The notes under the pieces: model-generated
Seen by the model: the letters and a program-made list of their open reading frames with translations, nothing else
Told to the model about the DNA's origin: nothing
Databases searched by the model: none
Translations under genes and position numbers: made by a program
Shown here: piece by piece, positions 46,192-58,352 of the stretch
How the letters are laid out: each line of letters begins with the position of its first letter
How positions within the stretch are numbered: the first letter of the stretch is position 1
Source: Gloeophyllum trabeum ATCC 11539
Taxonomy: Eukaryota > Basidiomycota > Agaricomycetes > Gloeophyllales > Gloeophyllaceae
Assembly (NCBI RefSeq): GCF_000344685.1
Contig: NW_006920416.1
Span: 382,734 to 446,733 of the forward strand
Direction: 5' to 3'
DNA length: 64,000 nucleotides

Positions 46192-47620
46192 ATGGCAGAC
46201 TCCGTCCTCCAGAATCTCACTGCGAGGAATTTATTCGATTTACGAGGAGTGATCGCTGTGGTGACTGGTGGTGCGACGGTGAGTTGAAGGTCCCATACAG
46301 ACGCTTTGGTTTAACGAAGGCGACTACAGGGTATCGGGCTCATGATAAGCACTACGCTTATGGCTAATGGGGCGACGGTGTATACAGTTGGCCCGAAGCA
46401 GGAGGAGCTTGACAAGTACGCCGACATCCTTACTCGTATAAACAACATAGAGGATTTTCTGTCTGATAATGTGGCTCCAGCGTGGCCAAGCTCTGGAATG
46501 ACGGAGCTGGCAAAAATCCGAATATGGGGCGTATGCATGGTATAGCTGGAGATGTGCGGCTGAAGGTATGTCCTGCGGTACAAATATAGAAGTTGAGATG
46601 TCGACGGTGGTCCCAAGTCCGAAGCGAAACGTTTAGCTGAGGAAGTAGCCAAACGGGAGGAGCACATTACAGTCCTCTTCAATAATGCGGGGTGTGTAGC
46701 AACAGCTCGTTTTTGCTGCTCTGTATGACATGACTACTTCCCAGCATAGTTCAAGGGTCCACGACCCGCCCTAAAGCGGGGGCAACAGCAGCCGACTTCG
46801 TCTCAGCGTACTTCGACCATGTGACGGAGGAGGACTTCGATAATACCTTGCGGACGAACACCTTTGGTCCTTACTGGCTGAGCTTCGCCTTCCTCCCTTT
46901 GCTGGAGAAGTGGAAGAGCCCAGAGAATCAGTTCTCGCAGAGATTCGTACCGCAGATTATCATGACGAGCAGCCAGACTGGGTGGACAAAAGTGAGCTAT
47001 TAGTAGTGGGCCTTTAGTCTTCGACTAACGTAGCCCACGTAGGACGTAGTCCTGGCCCTTCAGTCGTTCCCTTACCACTTCTCGAAGGCTGCAATCGGCG
47101 CAGCCACGGCGTCCCTCGCTCACGAGCTCTTGCCTCTTGGTATCCGCGTCAATGGCATTGCTCCAGGTGAGCGTCACCGTCAAGATTTCCGTTCTTCAAT
47201 AAACTCGCATTGTTGCTGTCGATAGGCCCCTTCCAGACAGCTGTAAGGATGCTTCTCCGCTTGTAAACGATGCAGCTTGATGGAGAAAGGTCTTCGCAGC
47301 TAAGTTCCCCAGGGACCTTAAATGAGCTAGGTATTCCCATCCGTCCGCCAGCGCATGGCTGGGAAGGATTCCAGATTCCATGCGGCGTATCCAACGCTCC
47401 TAGCAGAGACATCGGTACTGTCATACTTATGCTCGTCGCCAATTGGTTCATCAGTGGTAAGTCCAATGTTTCCTCCCCGTCGACACTCTACTCTAGTTCT
47501 GACAATGAAGTAGGAGAGACAGTCTTAGTTGATGGCGGAGTGCGTTATCCTCTCCGCGATTTACAAGCAATTCTAATTGTTGTGGTGCAGACTTTACTGA
47601 AGCATCCTTCGTCGTGGTGA
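46192..47620 (+). CDS. Classical short-chain dehydrogenase/reductase
   Basis: Ten in-phase exons give 310 aa: 46192-46278, 46330-46415, 46481-46565, 46618-46691, 46745-46991, 47043-47166, 47226-47242 (17 bp), 47300-47456, 47514-47539 and 47591-47620. The glycine motif VVTGGATGIG (TGxxxGxG) is split by the first intron. VLFNNAG, IIMTSSQTGW with the catalytic Ser, and YHFSK (YxxxK) follow, then LGIRVNGIAPGPF and a terminal ETVLVDGG. These define a classical SDR using NAD(P)H, a family reducing or oxidising alcohols, ketones or sugars. The fungal members with the insert RPKAGATAADFVSAYFDHVT are often annotated as rhamnolipid-synthesis-protein-like reductases. It ends 398 bp from the convergent P450 gene, so both may act on one metabolite; that is inference. 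Confidence 0.88.
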
Positions 47621-48017
47621 CGCACCGTTGTCTTACGGATCCGGAATGGCAGACCCGAAAGACGTGAGCGAGACGCGAAGATATGGGTCAAGCTTCATCA
47701 TTCATAACCGGGGCTCCTTTATACCACTTTCAAGTTGTCTGCGAATTAGTCTGCAATGGTTACTACATCATTCCTTCATCATAAGGTACGAAACTGTCAT
47801 GTCTGGTAACGGGGATCCTTTGTCGATGGTTGTCAATGGATGCACTCCAATCGATCCTAGGCTTCCCTTGGGGAGGGGGGAGTGTAAGTAAACCTCTCAC
47901 TACGTGTCTCAATCCGGCAGTTGTGAAAGCGCACGCTGTTCGAACGAGGCTCCTTTTTGATCAGACAATGAAGCACCATATGTAACGACAGAATGATAGA
48001 CATCGACAAATTGATAG
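47621..48017. other. Convergent 3' intergenic region
   Basis: About 400 bp between the SDR and P450 stop codons. Nothing coding is seen. Confidence 0.6.
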
Positions 48018-49741
48018 CTAGGCTGCTTCAATGGGCTCGAAAGAGAGAAGACATATCTGATCCTTGGGCCTCGATACTATGATTTGATCGGATATCTCCA
48101 TGCTGGCTGTCATGTCCGGGGCAACTTTCGTTTTGTACGCGGAATAGACTTCCTTCAGCAACATCTTCATCTCCAGCACAGCCAAGCTAACACTCCGTCA
48201 GCGCGGGTACACAACAGACGAAGATGATGGCATACTTCTTCCCGATGCAGCCTCTGCCTCCCGCTGCAAAAGCGAAGAAAAGTCTATTCCTCTCCGCTTT
48301 ACCTTCCTCGTCAAGCCATCTTTCAGGAATGAAAGCCTCGGGATCGGGGAATGTGGCGGTGTCGAACCGGTGCAATGTCCAAGGTTGGGAGCTCACGATA
48401 GTACCCCCGGGAAGGAAGTACCCCTCGAGTACTCTTCCATCGTCCGGGACGACTCTTGGAAACGACATAGGCGCCGGGCCATAGACGCGCAAGCCTTCCT
48501 GTACGACTGCATCCAGGTAGGGCAAGTCATCGATAGGGGCACTAGTGCTCTCCAGAAGTTCGGCACGGAGTCGTTGCTGGATCGAGGCCGATTCAGGGAG
48601 GGAAAGATGCCACATCAAGAAACACAGGGCATCCCCGGTGGTGTCTATGCCTGCAATGAGTTGATCCATTATCTCAGACGCTATCTCCAGGGGAGGTATA
48701 GCCTCCTTCATGTTCTGGTATTTGAAGAGAATAGTAGACTCGTCCACGCCGGACTTCGTGCATGTCCTTCGTACATGATCCAACACATAGCCGGACTGTG
48801 GACCTTTTTTGGGTCGGAACGCCTTAACCCAGATATCGAAAAGCTTGTAGAGCCGCGGAAAGTAGACTTCAGTGTAGCGCTCTATCGAGAGTAAGATTCA
48901 CTGCGCGTTTATAAATAAGTCTCCCCCGATGGTACCTTTGATCGTATCATGATAACAGAGTTCTTCCACCTGTCTCATGTCCTCGCCGCCGTCAATAGAA
49001 TGCGTGCCGTAGGGGTGGAAGAGGTAATGCGTGACTGAATCAAGTGCGTAGGCGTGCAAGTAGCGCTGCACAGGCTCCTGTGAGTCATAAGCCAGAGAGT
49101 CCATAAGACAGACGTACATAAACATCGACGCTATTCCGCACGGCTGTTAGATGGGCCATCTTGGACACGAATGCCCGTGAATGTTCCTCGACGATAGCTA
49201 ATATCTGTGGTTGAGTAACCCATGTCTTCGTGAATCGGTCAGCAATCCTCTTGCGCCGTTCTGCGTGCTACACGAGAGGTGTTTTCGTGAGGTAAATCGC
49301 CCTAGATTGACCAGCCGACACACCTCCGCCCTGTAGATTGACGAGAACATATTCCTGTACCGCCGAAGTCCGATATCAAGCGCCTAATATGACCTAGGGA
49401 CATTGGTAGACTCACATTTGTCCGTCGAAATGCGCGAACAGGTGGTAGAATCGAGGCTTCTCGTATCCACTGCCGCCGACAGAGTAGATCTGTTTGGCCG
49501 CCTCCGCAGTGGCGAAAGCGACCTCATTAGGCCCCAGCCGAATTACAGGCCCGTGAAGCTTGTGAAGTCCGTGAACATACAATCGACGATTGGCTGTGAA
49601 TTCATTATACATAAGCTGCAGGCTGGTGACTCGGGAGATGAAGGGCCCAGGTAAATGCCTCAGCGGAGAGAAGAACAGGCGGTAGCACAACACATAGATG
49701 ATGCGCAGTAAGCATACCGACAACACTGCTATGGCCAACAT
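48018..49741 (-). CDS. Cytochrome P450 monooxygenase
   Basis: Six in-phase minus-strand exons, 49741-49416, 49354-49324, 49267-49118, 49077-48936, 48881-48236 and 48186-48018, give 487 aa, a full-length microsomal P450. The N-terminal membrane anchor (IAVLSVCLLRIIYVLCYRLF) is followed by the proline hinge HLPGPF. The I-helix is AGIDTTGD, the ExxR is EGLR, then FIPERW, and the heme-binding loop is FAAGGRGCIG with Cys428. The chain ends LAVLEMKMLLKEVY, which is spliced from the heme exon at GK|N. It inserts one atom of O2 into a hydrophobic substrate at the ER with NADPH-P450 reductase. The second exon is only 31 bp; a longer reading with a 32-bp intron fails in phase. The CYP family cannot be assigned by eye. 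Confidence 0.9.
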
Positions 49742-50610
49742 GGTGGTCAACGATGAAAGGAGGATATCTGTGAGGGAGGATCCCGATGTCTTCTTGGGTC
49801 GTCAACCATGGTAGCGTGACCTTATCTCCACCACCAGAAGGGGAGCCTGATAATCCGACGGAGTTCCAAGGATGTTTTTAGCCATCTTCAACTCTATACG
49901 CCACGGTTGAGCGATGCCCGACCAAAGAACGGAGATGGAGAATGACGTCGCTCACAGACAACGTTGAAGACCATAGTAAACTGTGAAGGAATAGCGCTAC
50001 CACGGTCGTTCGTATAAGCTTCAACGTACCGCGTCTTGCCAACAGAGAGAAGTGTCGTGCCGACCTCTTATCGGACCGCGGTCATTCGACGGGCGTATTA
50101 GCTTTGTTGAGGTGGGTGCATGCAAGGTAGGCGCCTCAATGTGAGAATACACCGGTCCAGATTCTTCGGCGTTTACTGAGTTCACACGAAAATGAAGGTT
50201 CTACCTCAACCGACAGCAATCGGAGGCCATGACATACTGCTGTCTGTACGTACCTCATGAGGGTCGGAGTTAGCGAAGAATCGGAGTGAAGATAGAGACA
50301 CGGGACTACCAGCAATCGTGTGTGACTCACTTCGGTATGCCAGAAAACTCGGCCAGCCCACAGATCTCCTTCCCTTATGACAATAGACCGGTATTTATGG
50401 CCATGGTTTGCCATGAAACACGTAAATTCAATCGACACCGCTCGATCCACTAATCCTATAAACTATGCTACATTACGCGCAACTTGCGAGAGTCAAAGTA
50501 GGACATCAGCTTAAATGTCCCAAGAAGCAGCTGGACGGCACCCACATACTAAAGATACAACGTGGTGAACCTGAAAGGAGCAGACCGTCTTGGATACTCC
50601 GTCGACGCCG
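49742..50610. other. Intergenic, 0.9 kb
   Basis: Upstream region of the P450 and 3' flank of FCF1. No coding exon is supported; the frame at 50136-50450 has no resemblance to anything I know. Confidence 0.55.
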
Positions 50611-51494
50611 CTAAACCGGCGCACCCTGATCAGGTAGTCGCTCTATGGCGTACCGCCGGCGGACGATGTACATCAGAGGTACACCAGGAACTTTTCTAAT
50701 CCGTCGTCTGAGCTCCCGATCGCATGTTGCCACAATGTAGCATCTGTGAGCGGTGACGCGCTGAACTATGCAGTCATCAGCGTAGGTGCCGGCATGGGAG
50801 CATGGTATGCGTTCAAACCGCGGATCTCGAGCCACTCTGAAATGATGCAGGGAACACGATGAGCAGCCTGGATGATCAGCTACGAGGAAGTGCATTTACC
50901 GAAGCGCGACCCGATATCGATGACCCAGTTTCTCCAACTCCGCCATCACACAGTCCGTAACACAAGGTATGCCTTCCAAATAGAGGGTATTCAGTACCAG
51001 TCCAGCTACGTGCTCGGTGCACATACATTTGGCGTAGAGACAGTCCATCATTCCGCTAATGAGCTCCAGTTTATTTTGCAGGCTAAAGTTGATGAAGTTG
51101 GTATCAATGAGCACTCGATACGGAGGTACGAGAGCAGAGTTGTGAGCCAGGAACATCGAAGAGGCCACTTGCTCACTGTCCGCAGAAGAGAAGGGTCTCG
51201 TCAGTGGGCGATGGAGGACGTTCACGAAGTATAGCGTACACTCGACGGGTGGCCTTTTCCTTCTCCTCCTTCTCTTTTTGTTTCTGCTTCAGCTGGTTCT
51301 CCTTTCTGTTCGCCGGCACATGTGTCAACACGACCACCTTCATGTACTCCCAGCAGCCCGAGACTTACAATCTAATATCGTTAGGGTTCAGAAGTCGCTT
51401 GACCTGGGCGAACTTTCGCGTCTTTTTTGCCTTCCCCTGTTTTCCAAATCCGTCAAACCTGCCTGAGTATCCGTTTGAGCGGAGAACATACCAT
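50611..51494 (-). CDS. FCF1: FCF1 / UTP24, PIN-domain nuclease of the small-subunit processome
   Basis: Six minus-strand exons, 51494-51492 (only ATG), 51436-51369, 51305-51240, 51175-51027, 50972-50900 and 50836-50611, give 194 aa (yeast Fcf1 is 189). The start is [15 protein letters not shown], exactly the FCF1 N terminus, which requires a first intron directly after ATG (GTATGT...AACAG, 55 bp). The PIN domain follows with its acidic residues: [74 protein letters not shown] and [12 protein letters not shown]1 cuts pre-rRNA at sites A1 and A2 during 18S maturation in the nucleolus. A lysine/glutamate-rich linker ([12 protein letters not shown]) replaces the usual one. A single-copy essential gene, so the model is secure. 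Confidence 0.96.
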
Positions 51495-53887
51495 AGTGAT
51501 AGGAATCGAGAAACGAGGATGTTGTCGAAGGATGGCCGGCTAGACACTGAACTGTGGCGGGTCAAATTTGGGTATGCTGACCTAAGATATTCTCGTCACC
51601 CAGAGAGTGCCGGCACTTGCCGTTGTGGCACCTGTAGGCTCGAACAAGCTTGCCTCCTCAGCTATGACTCGGAACCTGTGTCTGGCAGGTATCGACACAG
51701 CACGCGTTCCACCCGCGCCCAATAACTCTCCTCGACAAATAAAATTCATATTTTTCTCTTTCCTCCTATGCGGTCGTTGCGCGTGCGTTAGGTAGACTGG
51801 ACACGAGTCTACAGTGTTTGCAAGGTTACTGCGCGAAACCCTGCCTCGCAAATATATAATTTCTTGACGGAATATTGCGATCTCATTCATCTCCTATTTT
51901 CCCCTCCGCACCCATGCGCATTGCCCATTCTCAACGAATTCGGTGGAAAAGAGAAAGAACTCGACGCCACACTTTATTTCTTACGGATGTTTACTATCTT
52001 CCACAGTCTTTTGGTCATGAGAATAGCGGGCGAGTTTAGCTCAGCTCTTGGGGATGTTTGAACCAGAACTTAGCCGCCTTAGCGCAGAAGTTTTGACATG
52101 ACCAGGTAATCATCGACGCGCTAGAACAGCTGACACGTCCGTAATTAACCCGCAATACTGTAGTCCATTTCCCGGTGGTGGAGTATCGTCCCGGGCAGCC
52201 CGAGCCAGGCCCAAGCAGATCCACTGAAAACCTGAGCTCCGTTCGCGTTAAGTTGCGACTACCACGTACTGAGCTATATAAACTGAACGAAGTAAAACGT
52301 ACCAGAATTGTAGGCGACGTGAAGGTATCGCACCACCCGTCAGTTGTAAGGCTTGCATCGAGATCGAATCCCCTGAAGCGAGGCATGAGAGAGATCTGGC
52401 GCTCTCAACGCAGATCCAGCCCACGGCCCACTGATGGACAATTGTACCGATGGCAGACTGACTCCAATGAGTAGTAGTATGAGCGGCGGAGGCATTACGA
52501 GGGAAGCTGGCACAGAGAGCACTTTTCTTGGCTTGACAAGTAAGGCAGAAAGTGAGATAGCGAGACCGAGACTTCCTACGTCCGCTCGAAGATAAGGGGA
52601 GGCCTTCCTTCATCCACTTGACTTGGCCAATGCTAGTCTAGAAGCAGCGCTCATATGGAACGTTCGCTCCTACTCCCACTGCCATAAATCTCCACTGGCT
52701 GTCTGAGACGCCAGGCCTTCCGCATGCAGCAGAAGACCTTACCTCAGACAGTCAGTGAGAACGTGGGTGGATACCGTTGGCAGCGCTCCAAAGCAGCGGG
52801 CTTGGTCCTTCATGCCCTGTATCCACTTGCCATGGTAAATTCCGCAGGAGAAGAGGGCGCACGCCCCAGCCTCCTCCTCAGTTGAGTTCTCATTGCCACG
52901 AGAGTTTGAGAAGAGGGGCGCCAGAAGGTCTTGGCCGAGTGCCGGTCGAGATTAAAATGCCAGGAAAACGAAGCTTAGGAATGGTATGAGAGGAAGTCAA
53001 AACGTGTCTGTGATTTATGTAGTACGTAGCTTGCGAATTTCGCTGTTCACGGACTGAGCTTCTGCATTGCTAGTCCCCCAGAGGCGTTGTATCCCAAGAC
53101 CCTTGTGGGTTAACTAAAAGAGGGTCTCTTTGCGCTCCTTCCTGGATTTCCGCGACAGAACCTCTGGAGACTCTGGGAAGCACAATAACAAAATCGACGT
53201 CACCCATTAGCCTGGAGACATGAACTGAACCCGCTGGACACCACGTACCCTAAGAAATCATGCACATACGTAGGGCGCTTGCATGTGGAGTCACCAGCAA
53301 AGCCAATCAGAAGGTACGCGGTTCAGGGTATTTTTTACCTACCCACAGACTTCTGTGAAAATACGTACATACACGTCGAACTGCTACCGCGACGAGGGAG
53401 TGGTTCGAGATCCCGGACGCGGCAGACGCCTCGGGACCGAGGGCCCATTAATAGAGAGCTCCTTCATGGTGTTGTGTCGCACACCGGCGAGCCAATTATA
53501 GAGTGACAGAACCTCCTTTCAAAGACGAAGTACTGGTGTTTTCGCTGTCGTTTGGCAGATACGGAAATTTGCTAGATGGAAGTGCGAGTTGTCTGCCACG
53601 GTACTGTCGTATCGGATTCCGAGACATGAGAGTTCGCGGGTTGTGTCGATGAAGATGCTCGTCACTAGAAACGTCGGGAATGCGTTCCAGTCTTCTGTCT
53701 CAGCGTTTAGAGATCTAGTGCCGAGCGACACACAGCAGTCCTCTGAGAACGAGTCTTATAATAAGAACGGCGCTGCGGTAGCGCTGAGGCACGACCTTTA
53801 TCCTAGAGCGTGGGCGCGTCGTGATAGGACGACAAAGGGGGGCTGAACCTAGCCGAACTGGAGCGAGATATCAGTTCGGCCTGCCGT
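51495..53887. other. Gene-poor stretch, 2.4 kb
   Basis: Numerous short frames on both strands, none with recognisable domains or coherent splice chains. The first few hundred bases are the FCF1 upstream region. I see no RNA gene and no repeat of note. Confidence 0.5.
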
Positions 53888-54709
53888 GTGTCGCCGATGA
53901 TGTCTCAAGGACTCGTCGACTTCTGGCAGGAATCGCTACGTGCCAGTGACCTCCCTTCAGCCGTTCTGAACGCACTCGTGACAAAGGAAAAGAGAATCAG
54001 CAAGGATGCCGGAAACGTGAACGTAGCCCATGAGACTCCAGAAATTGTCCTTGGAAGGATTGAGTCCGACGGACACGTTCATCCAGTACTACAAGGTCAG
54101 GGAAGTGGTGTCAGCAGCCTGAGGACACGATGGATTCGAACATACCGAGACCTGAAATAATTTGTCTTGATCCTGTATCAAAACGCGAGACATTTCCGCA
54201 TTATTGACGTCCATCTGTGATCAAGGGATAACACAAAGCCTGACGTGCACGTACGACAATGGGACACGCGACATCGCAACATATGCCATTTCCCCAAAAC
54301 TTTGCGTTCCGGATGATTGCCTGAGGAAGACGCCCAAAAGCGTTTCCGGACTCACTAGCGAGGTGTCTGTGCACGGGATGGCGCCCAGGGACACATCCAT
54401 CTCCACGATTTGCAAGGAAATGAAGGTGCTGTGCATGACACGCACGGAGTCAGGGCACGGGCCCGTCTCCGTGACTGGTGCAAGCCAATCTCCGAGACTG
54501 TCTGTGCACTTGGAATAGCTTACTGGCAGGCGGTGCTGCAGCGGAGGACTGGGTACTTCCGAACGCCGGAGACTACGCGGACTACAGGGACCAGTTTGTC
54601 CAATCATTGATGGTCCTTCGGAGACTCTGTGGCATCATGCGTACGGAAGATCTGAAGATGGACATATACTTAACGCTAGCGTTACCGCTGCCGGGGGACG
54701 CTCCATAAT
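53888..54709 (+). other. Possible exons of an unidentified gene
   Basis: Two segments look protein-like but could not be joined. At 53888-54095, SQGLVDFWQESLRASDLP and ETPEIVLGRIESDGHVHPVL read well up to a possible GTCAGG donor. At 54478-54709, a frame ends AEDWVLPNAGDYADYRDQF, VLRRLCGIMRTEDLKMDI and LTLALPLPGDAP before a TAA. Between them frames change several times. Either a multi-exon gene of a family I do not know, or a decayed one. No function is proposed. Confidence 0.25.
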
Positions 54710-55238
54710 TGCGAAAAAAGAATATGTATCTGCTCTATTATCCTGTTCTCATGACGAAGGCTCTCCTTTACAGGTATATCCGCCCTGTCCCATGTATCCA
54801 CGCAGCCAAGCACTACTGGTGTTGTGGTCTCAAAGTCAGTCTCGGGTGCAAGCCTCGGCCGGATCATAGCCTCTCTTGTGCCCTTTCGGGTCGGATCTAA
54901 GGCAGTGTTCGTGTTATTCCTGACCTTCCATGTTGTCATCATTAACCTCTCTTACACGGCCGTTTTGTATCGAATTCGCCGACTGGACGATACATTTCCT
55001 GTACGCCATCAAGGAGTGCACGATGGGTTTCCAGACCAGTCGGACAGCCGCCACTTTTGGTGTTAGATCGTCCCAGCTAATCTGGTTATACCGCTCATTC
55101 CTCGCGGGCGGCTCTTACGTCGCGTCTCGATCATAACAGGAGTATAAATACTGGTTCAGACAGACACAAAGGTCACCATCATCCTCCCAGCCGTCATACC
55201 AGTCATCAACTGCCACTCGCCCCGTTATCTAGAACAGC
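54710..55238. promoter_or_regulatory. Upstream region of PAL with TATA box
   Basis: TATAAATA at 55143-55150 lies 89 bp before the PAL ATG at 55239, followed by a CA/CT-rich leader. Short frames at 54682-55066 on both strands are not supported as genes. Confidence 0.6.
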
Positions 55239-57831
55239 ATGCCTGCCTTGTCCACGGAACGCCCCATCACGCATCATTATTCGCATCAGAAAGATATAAA
55301 CGGGGCAGCGCAGTCAGACAACCTACCTGGCACCTCTACCATGAACGGCCACTCTGCCAACGGTCATGCCAATGGCCGCGCTACTAACGGGCACGCTTCG
55401 CCTGTTAAGGACTCTGGCTTACTGCCAAAGTTCATCGACGCTGTCCATGAGCTCGAATACTACCGGTAAATACCACGTTTACTCGGTGTCAGCCACCCGT
55501 ATCTCACTGGTCATCTTCTACAGGAACGGAAAACCCGTAAAGTTGGACGGACATTCTTTGTCGATTCCAGCAGTCGTGGCGGCAGCGAGGTTCAACTCGC
55601 CCGTGACGCTTGACTACAGCCCCGAGGTGCAAGACCGCGTCGCCAAGAGCCGAGACGTTATAGTCGAAAAGGTAAACGGCCTCAAGAGCGTCTACGGTGT
55701 TAGCACCGGTTTCGGTGGCAGTGGTAAGTCCTCCCGCTCGGAGATAAGGCACCGTCCAACCATCTAACTGCTGCGCGCAGCTGATACCCGAACGAGTAAT
55801 ACGCTGGCGCTGGGCCATGCCCTACTCCAGCATCAGCACTCGGGCGTGCTCCCTTCGTCGACGAAGGCCAGCTCTGCGCTCCCTCTCTCCGACCCTCTCA
55901 CGTCGACAAGCATGCCTGAGGCTTGGGTGCGCGGAGCGATCCTCATCCGGATTAACTCTCTTATTCGGGGACACTCGGGCGTCCGGTGGGAGCTCATCGA
56001 GAAGATGGTCGACCTTCTCCGTGAGGATATCGTCCCGCTCGTTCCCCTCCGCGGCAGTATTTCGGCTTCCGGGGGTACATAGATTCACTTTTCATACATT
56101 ACCGTGGGAACTGACGCTGTGCTCGCTTCCTTTCAGATCTTGCGCCACTGTCGTACATCGCCGGGACTCTCACTGCGAATCCCTCGATCCGTGTATTCGA
56201 CGGCCCCCGCGCGTCCGGTCAGCGTGTCATCAAATCTTCTCGGGATGCTCTCAGAGAGCACAAGATCGAGCCCGTCGCGCTGCAGTCCAAGGAACATCTC
56301 GGTATCCTTAATGGCACGGCGTTCTCTGCCTCGGTCGGCGCTCTTGCTTTGAGCGAAGCCGCGCATCTTGCTCTCCTCGCGCAAGTCTGCACGGCGATGG
56401 GCGTCGAAGCCCTCGCAGGCACCCGTGGCTCCTTCGACCCCTTCATTCACGACGTTGCCCGTCCACATCCCGGACAGGTCGAGTCGGCGCGCATGATCCA
56501 CGATCTCCTCGAAGGCAGCACATTCGCTATCACGGCTGAAGAAGAGGTCACGATCTCCGAGGACAAGGGACACCTCCGGCAGGACAGGTATCCCCTGCGG
56601 ACTGCGCCTCAATTCCTCGGCCCCCAAATCGAAGACATCCTGTCCGCTCTGGAGACGGTGACTCTGGAATGCAACTCCAGTACGTACTCGGCTTAGCTGA
56701 CATTTGCATTGGTTTCAATTAATCGTCGTGCGATAGCTACGGACAACCCCCTGGTTGATGGTAACACCGGGACCGTGCACCACGGCGGCAACTTCCAGGC
56801 CATGGCCGTCTCGAACGCGATGGAGAAGACGCGGCTCGCGCTGCACCACATCGGCAAGATCCTCTTCGCGCAGTCCACGGAGCTCATGAACCCGACGATG
56901 AACCGCGGTCTGCCCCCGAACTTGGCCTCGACGGACCCGAGTTTGAACTACCACACGAAGGGTATCGACATCGCCACCGCGGCATACGTCGGCGAACTTG
57001 GGTACCTTGCCAATCCCGTGTCGACACACGTCCAAAGTGCCGAGATGCACAACCAGGCGGTGAAGTATGTAATGATAGTGGTACTTGTGAGTGTTATACT
57101 GACCCGCGTGTTTCAGCTCGCTGGCTTTGATCTCGGCCCGGGCGACTATCAATGCCTTGGAAGTGCTGTCCATGTTGATCTCCTCGTATCTTTACTGCCT
57201 GTGCCAAGGTATGCAGTCATAATGTGAACAGTTACAGGATGATAGCTGACTTCGTCCCATTACAGCACTTGACCTTCGTGCCATGCAGGCTGAGTTCATG
57301 GAAGGTGTTTCCAAGATCGTCCGAGAGGAGCTGTCGACCGCTTTCGGATCCTCGCTGGAAGGCTCGTCTCTAGAGGGGCTCTCGTCTCAAATCTTCTCGG
57401 TCGTCGTCGACGCCTTCGAAGAAACGAGCTCGATGGACGCTGCGCCTCGCATGCAGCACATCGCCGCACAGACCACCACAGCCCTCTTCGACTTCCTGTC
57501 TTCCCCGGCACCCCAAGCACTTGCCTCCATCCCATCCTTCCGTGACAGCCTCGCTAAGCGGTCTACGGACCTGCTGAAGCAGCTGCGTCAGGACTACTTG
57601 TCTGGTACTCGGGGACCTGCCCCTGCAATCCCCTACTTGAGCAGGACGCGACCGGTATATGAGTTCATCAGGGTGAAGTTGGGTGTCCGGATGCACGGCT
57701 CCGAGAACCTGCATCTCTGGGAGAACGGCGCTGGCGTGGAGGATGTTACTATCGGACAAAACATCAGTTCGATCTACGAGGCCATCCGGGACGGTCAGAT
57801 GCAGGAAGTGGTTGTGGGCCTCTTCAATTAA
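55239..57831 (+). CDS. PAL: Phenylalanine ammonia-lyase
   Basis: Seven in-phase exons, 55239-55465, 55524-55723, 55781-56074, 56137-56679, 56737-57064, 57117-57208 and 57266-57831, give 749 aa. The enzyme removes ammonia from L-Phe (some fungal forms also L-Tyr) to give trans-cinnamate. The MIO cofactor precursor Ala-Ser-Gly is at 238-240 within [19 protein letters not shown]; an intron interrupts the Asp codon just after it. Other active-site blocks: [15 protein letters not shown] with the catalytic Tyr, [24 protein letters not shown] and [16 protein letters not shown]. The first 70 residues are Asn/Gly/His/Ala-rich ([18 protein letters not shown]) and variable in fungi. The C-terminal helical domain is present. 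Basidiomycete PAL feeds phenylpropanoid breakdown and secondary metabolism and can supply nitrogen. Confidence 0.97.
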
Positions 57832-58352
57832 CTTATTTGTTAACATTTGTGCTTTACTTTATTGTACATAGAAGTATTTTACTGCGTGTAATGCGTACAC
57901 ATGTAATATGAACATGAATGGGACTCACTACATACGCTGTTTAGAATACTTGTTCATTCCGTGCCTCATAAATTATATTGTTGTATACGTCTTTCATAGG
58001 CTCGTCCTGCAATATTTTGTGGCTGCTTATCATGATCAATGCCGCTCCTCCATACCACGACCAGGCTAAATGTGGCTGATGACCCATGACTTTTGCTCAT
58101 CGCCACTGTCGGACATTAATGCTCCTCCCAAGTTGTCCGAATTTGTCCGAAGTGTCGGTTGCCGCCGGCATGCATTGCTGACCTTTCCTTTAGCCTATGG
58201 AGGGGCGTCCAGACTTCCAAGTTCCAGATAACATGGCAAGTCAATCGGCGATCGATTGGAGGGCAGCCAATCAGCCCTTTTGCTGAGCGCCATCCCAGGG
58301 AAAGCACGTCTCATTACAGACTTCAACTTGCGAAGATTTACAGAAAGCCCTA
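57832..58352. other. Intergenic, 0.5 kb
   Basis: AT-rich 3' flank of PAL, then the upstream region of the amine oxidase gene. Nothing coding is seen. Confidence 0.6.

Noticed and set aside
46342..46545. Uninterrupted frame through SDR exons 2-3
   Set aside because: Reading through loses the conserved GRMHGIAGDV block; splicing at GTACGC (46416) with the acceptor at 46480 restores it in phase.
49386..49415. 32-bp intron giving a longer P450 exon 2 (LDIGLRRYRNMF)
   Set aside because: The phase does not match exon 1, and the intron would be far shorter than any other here; the 61-bp intron fits.
54682..55066. Opposing frames upstream of PAL, one with a hydrophobic stretch (AVFVLFLTFHVVIINL)
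   Set aside because: Both strands read equally well and the region holds the PAL promoter; no second exon was found.
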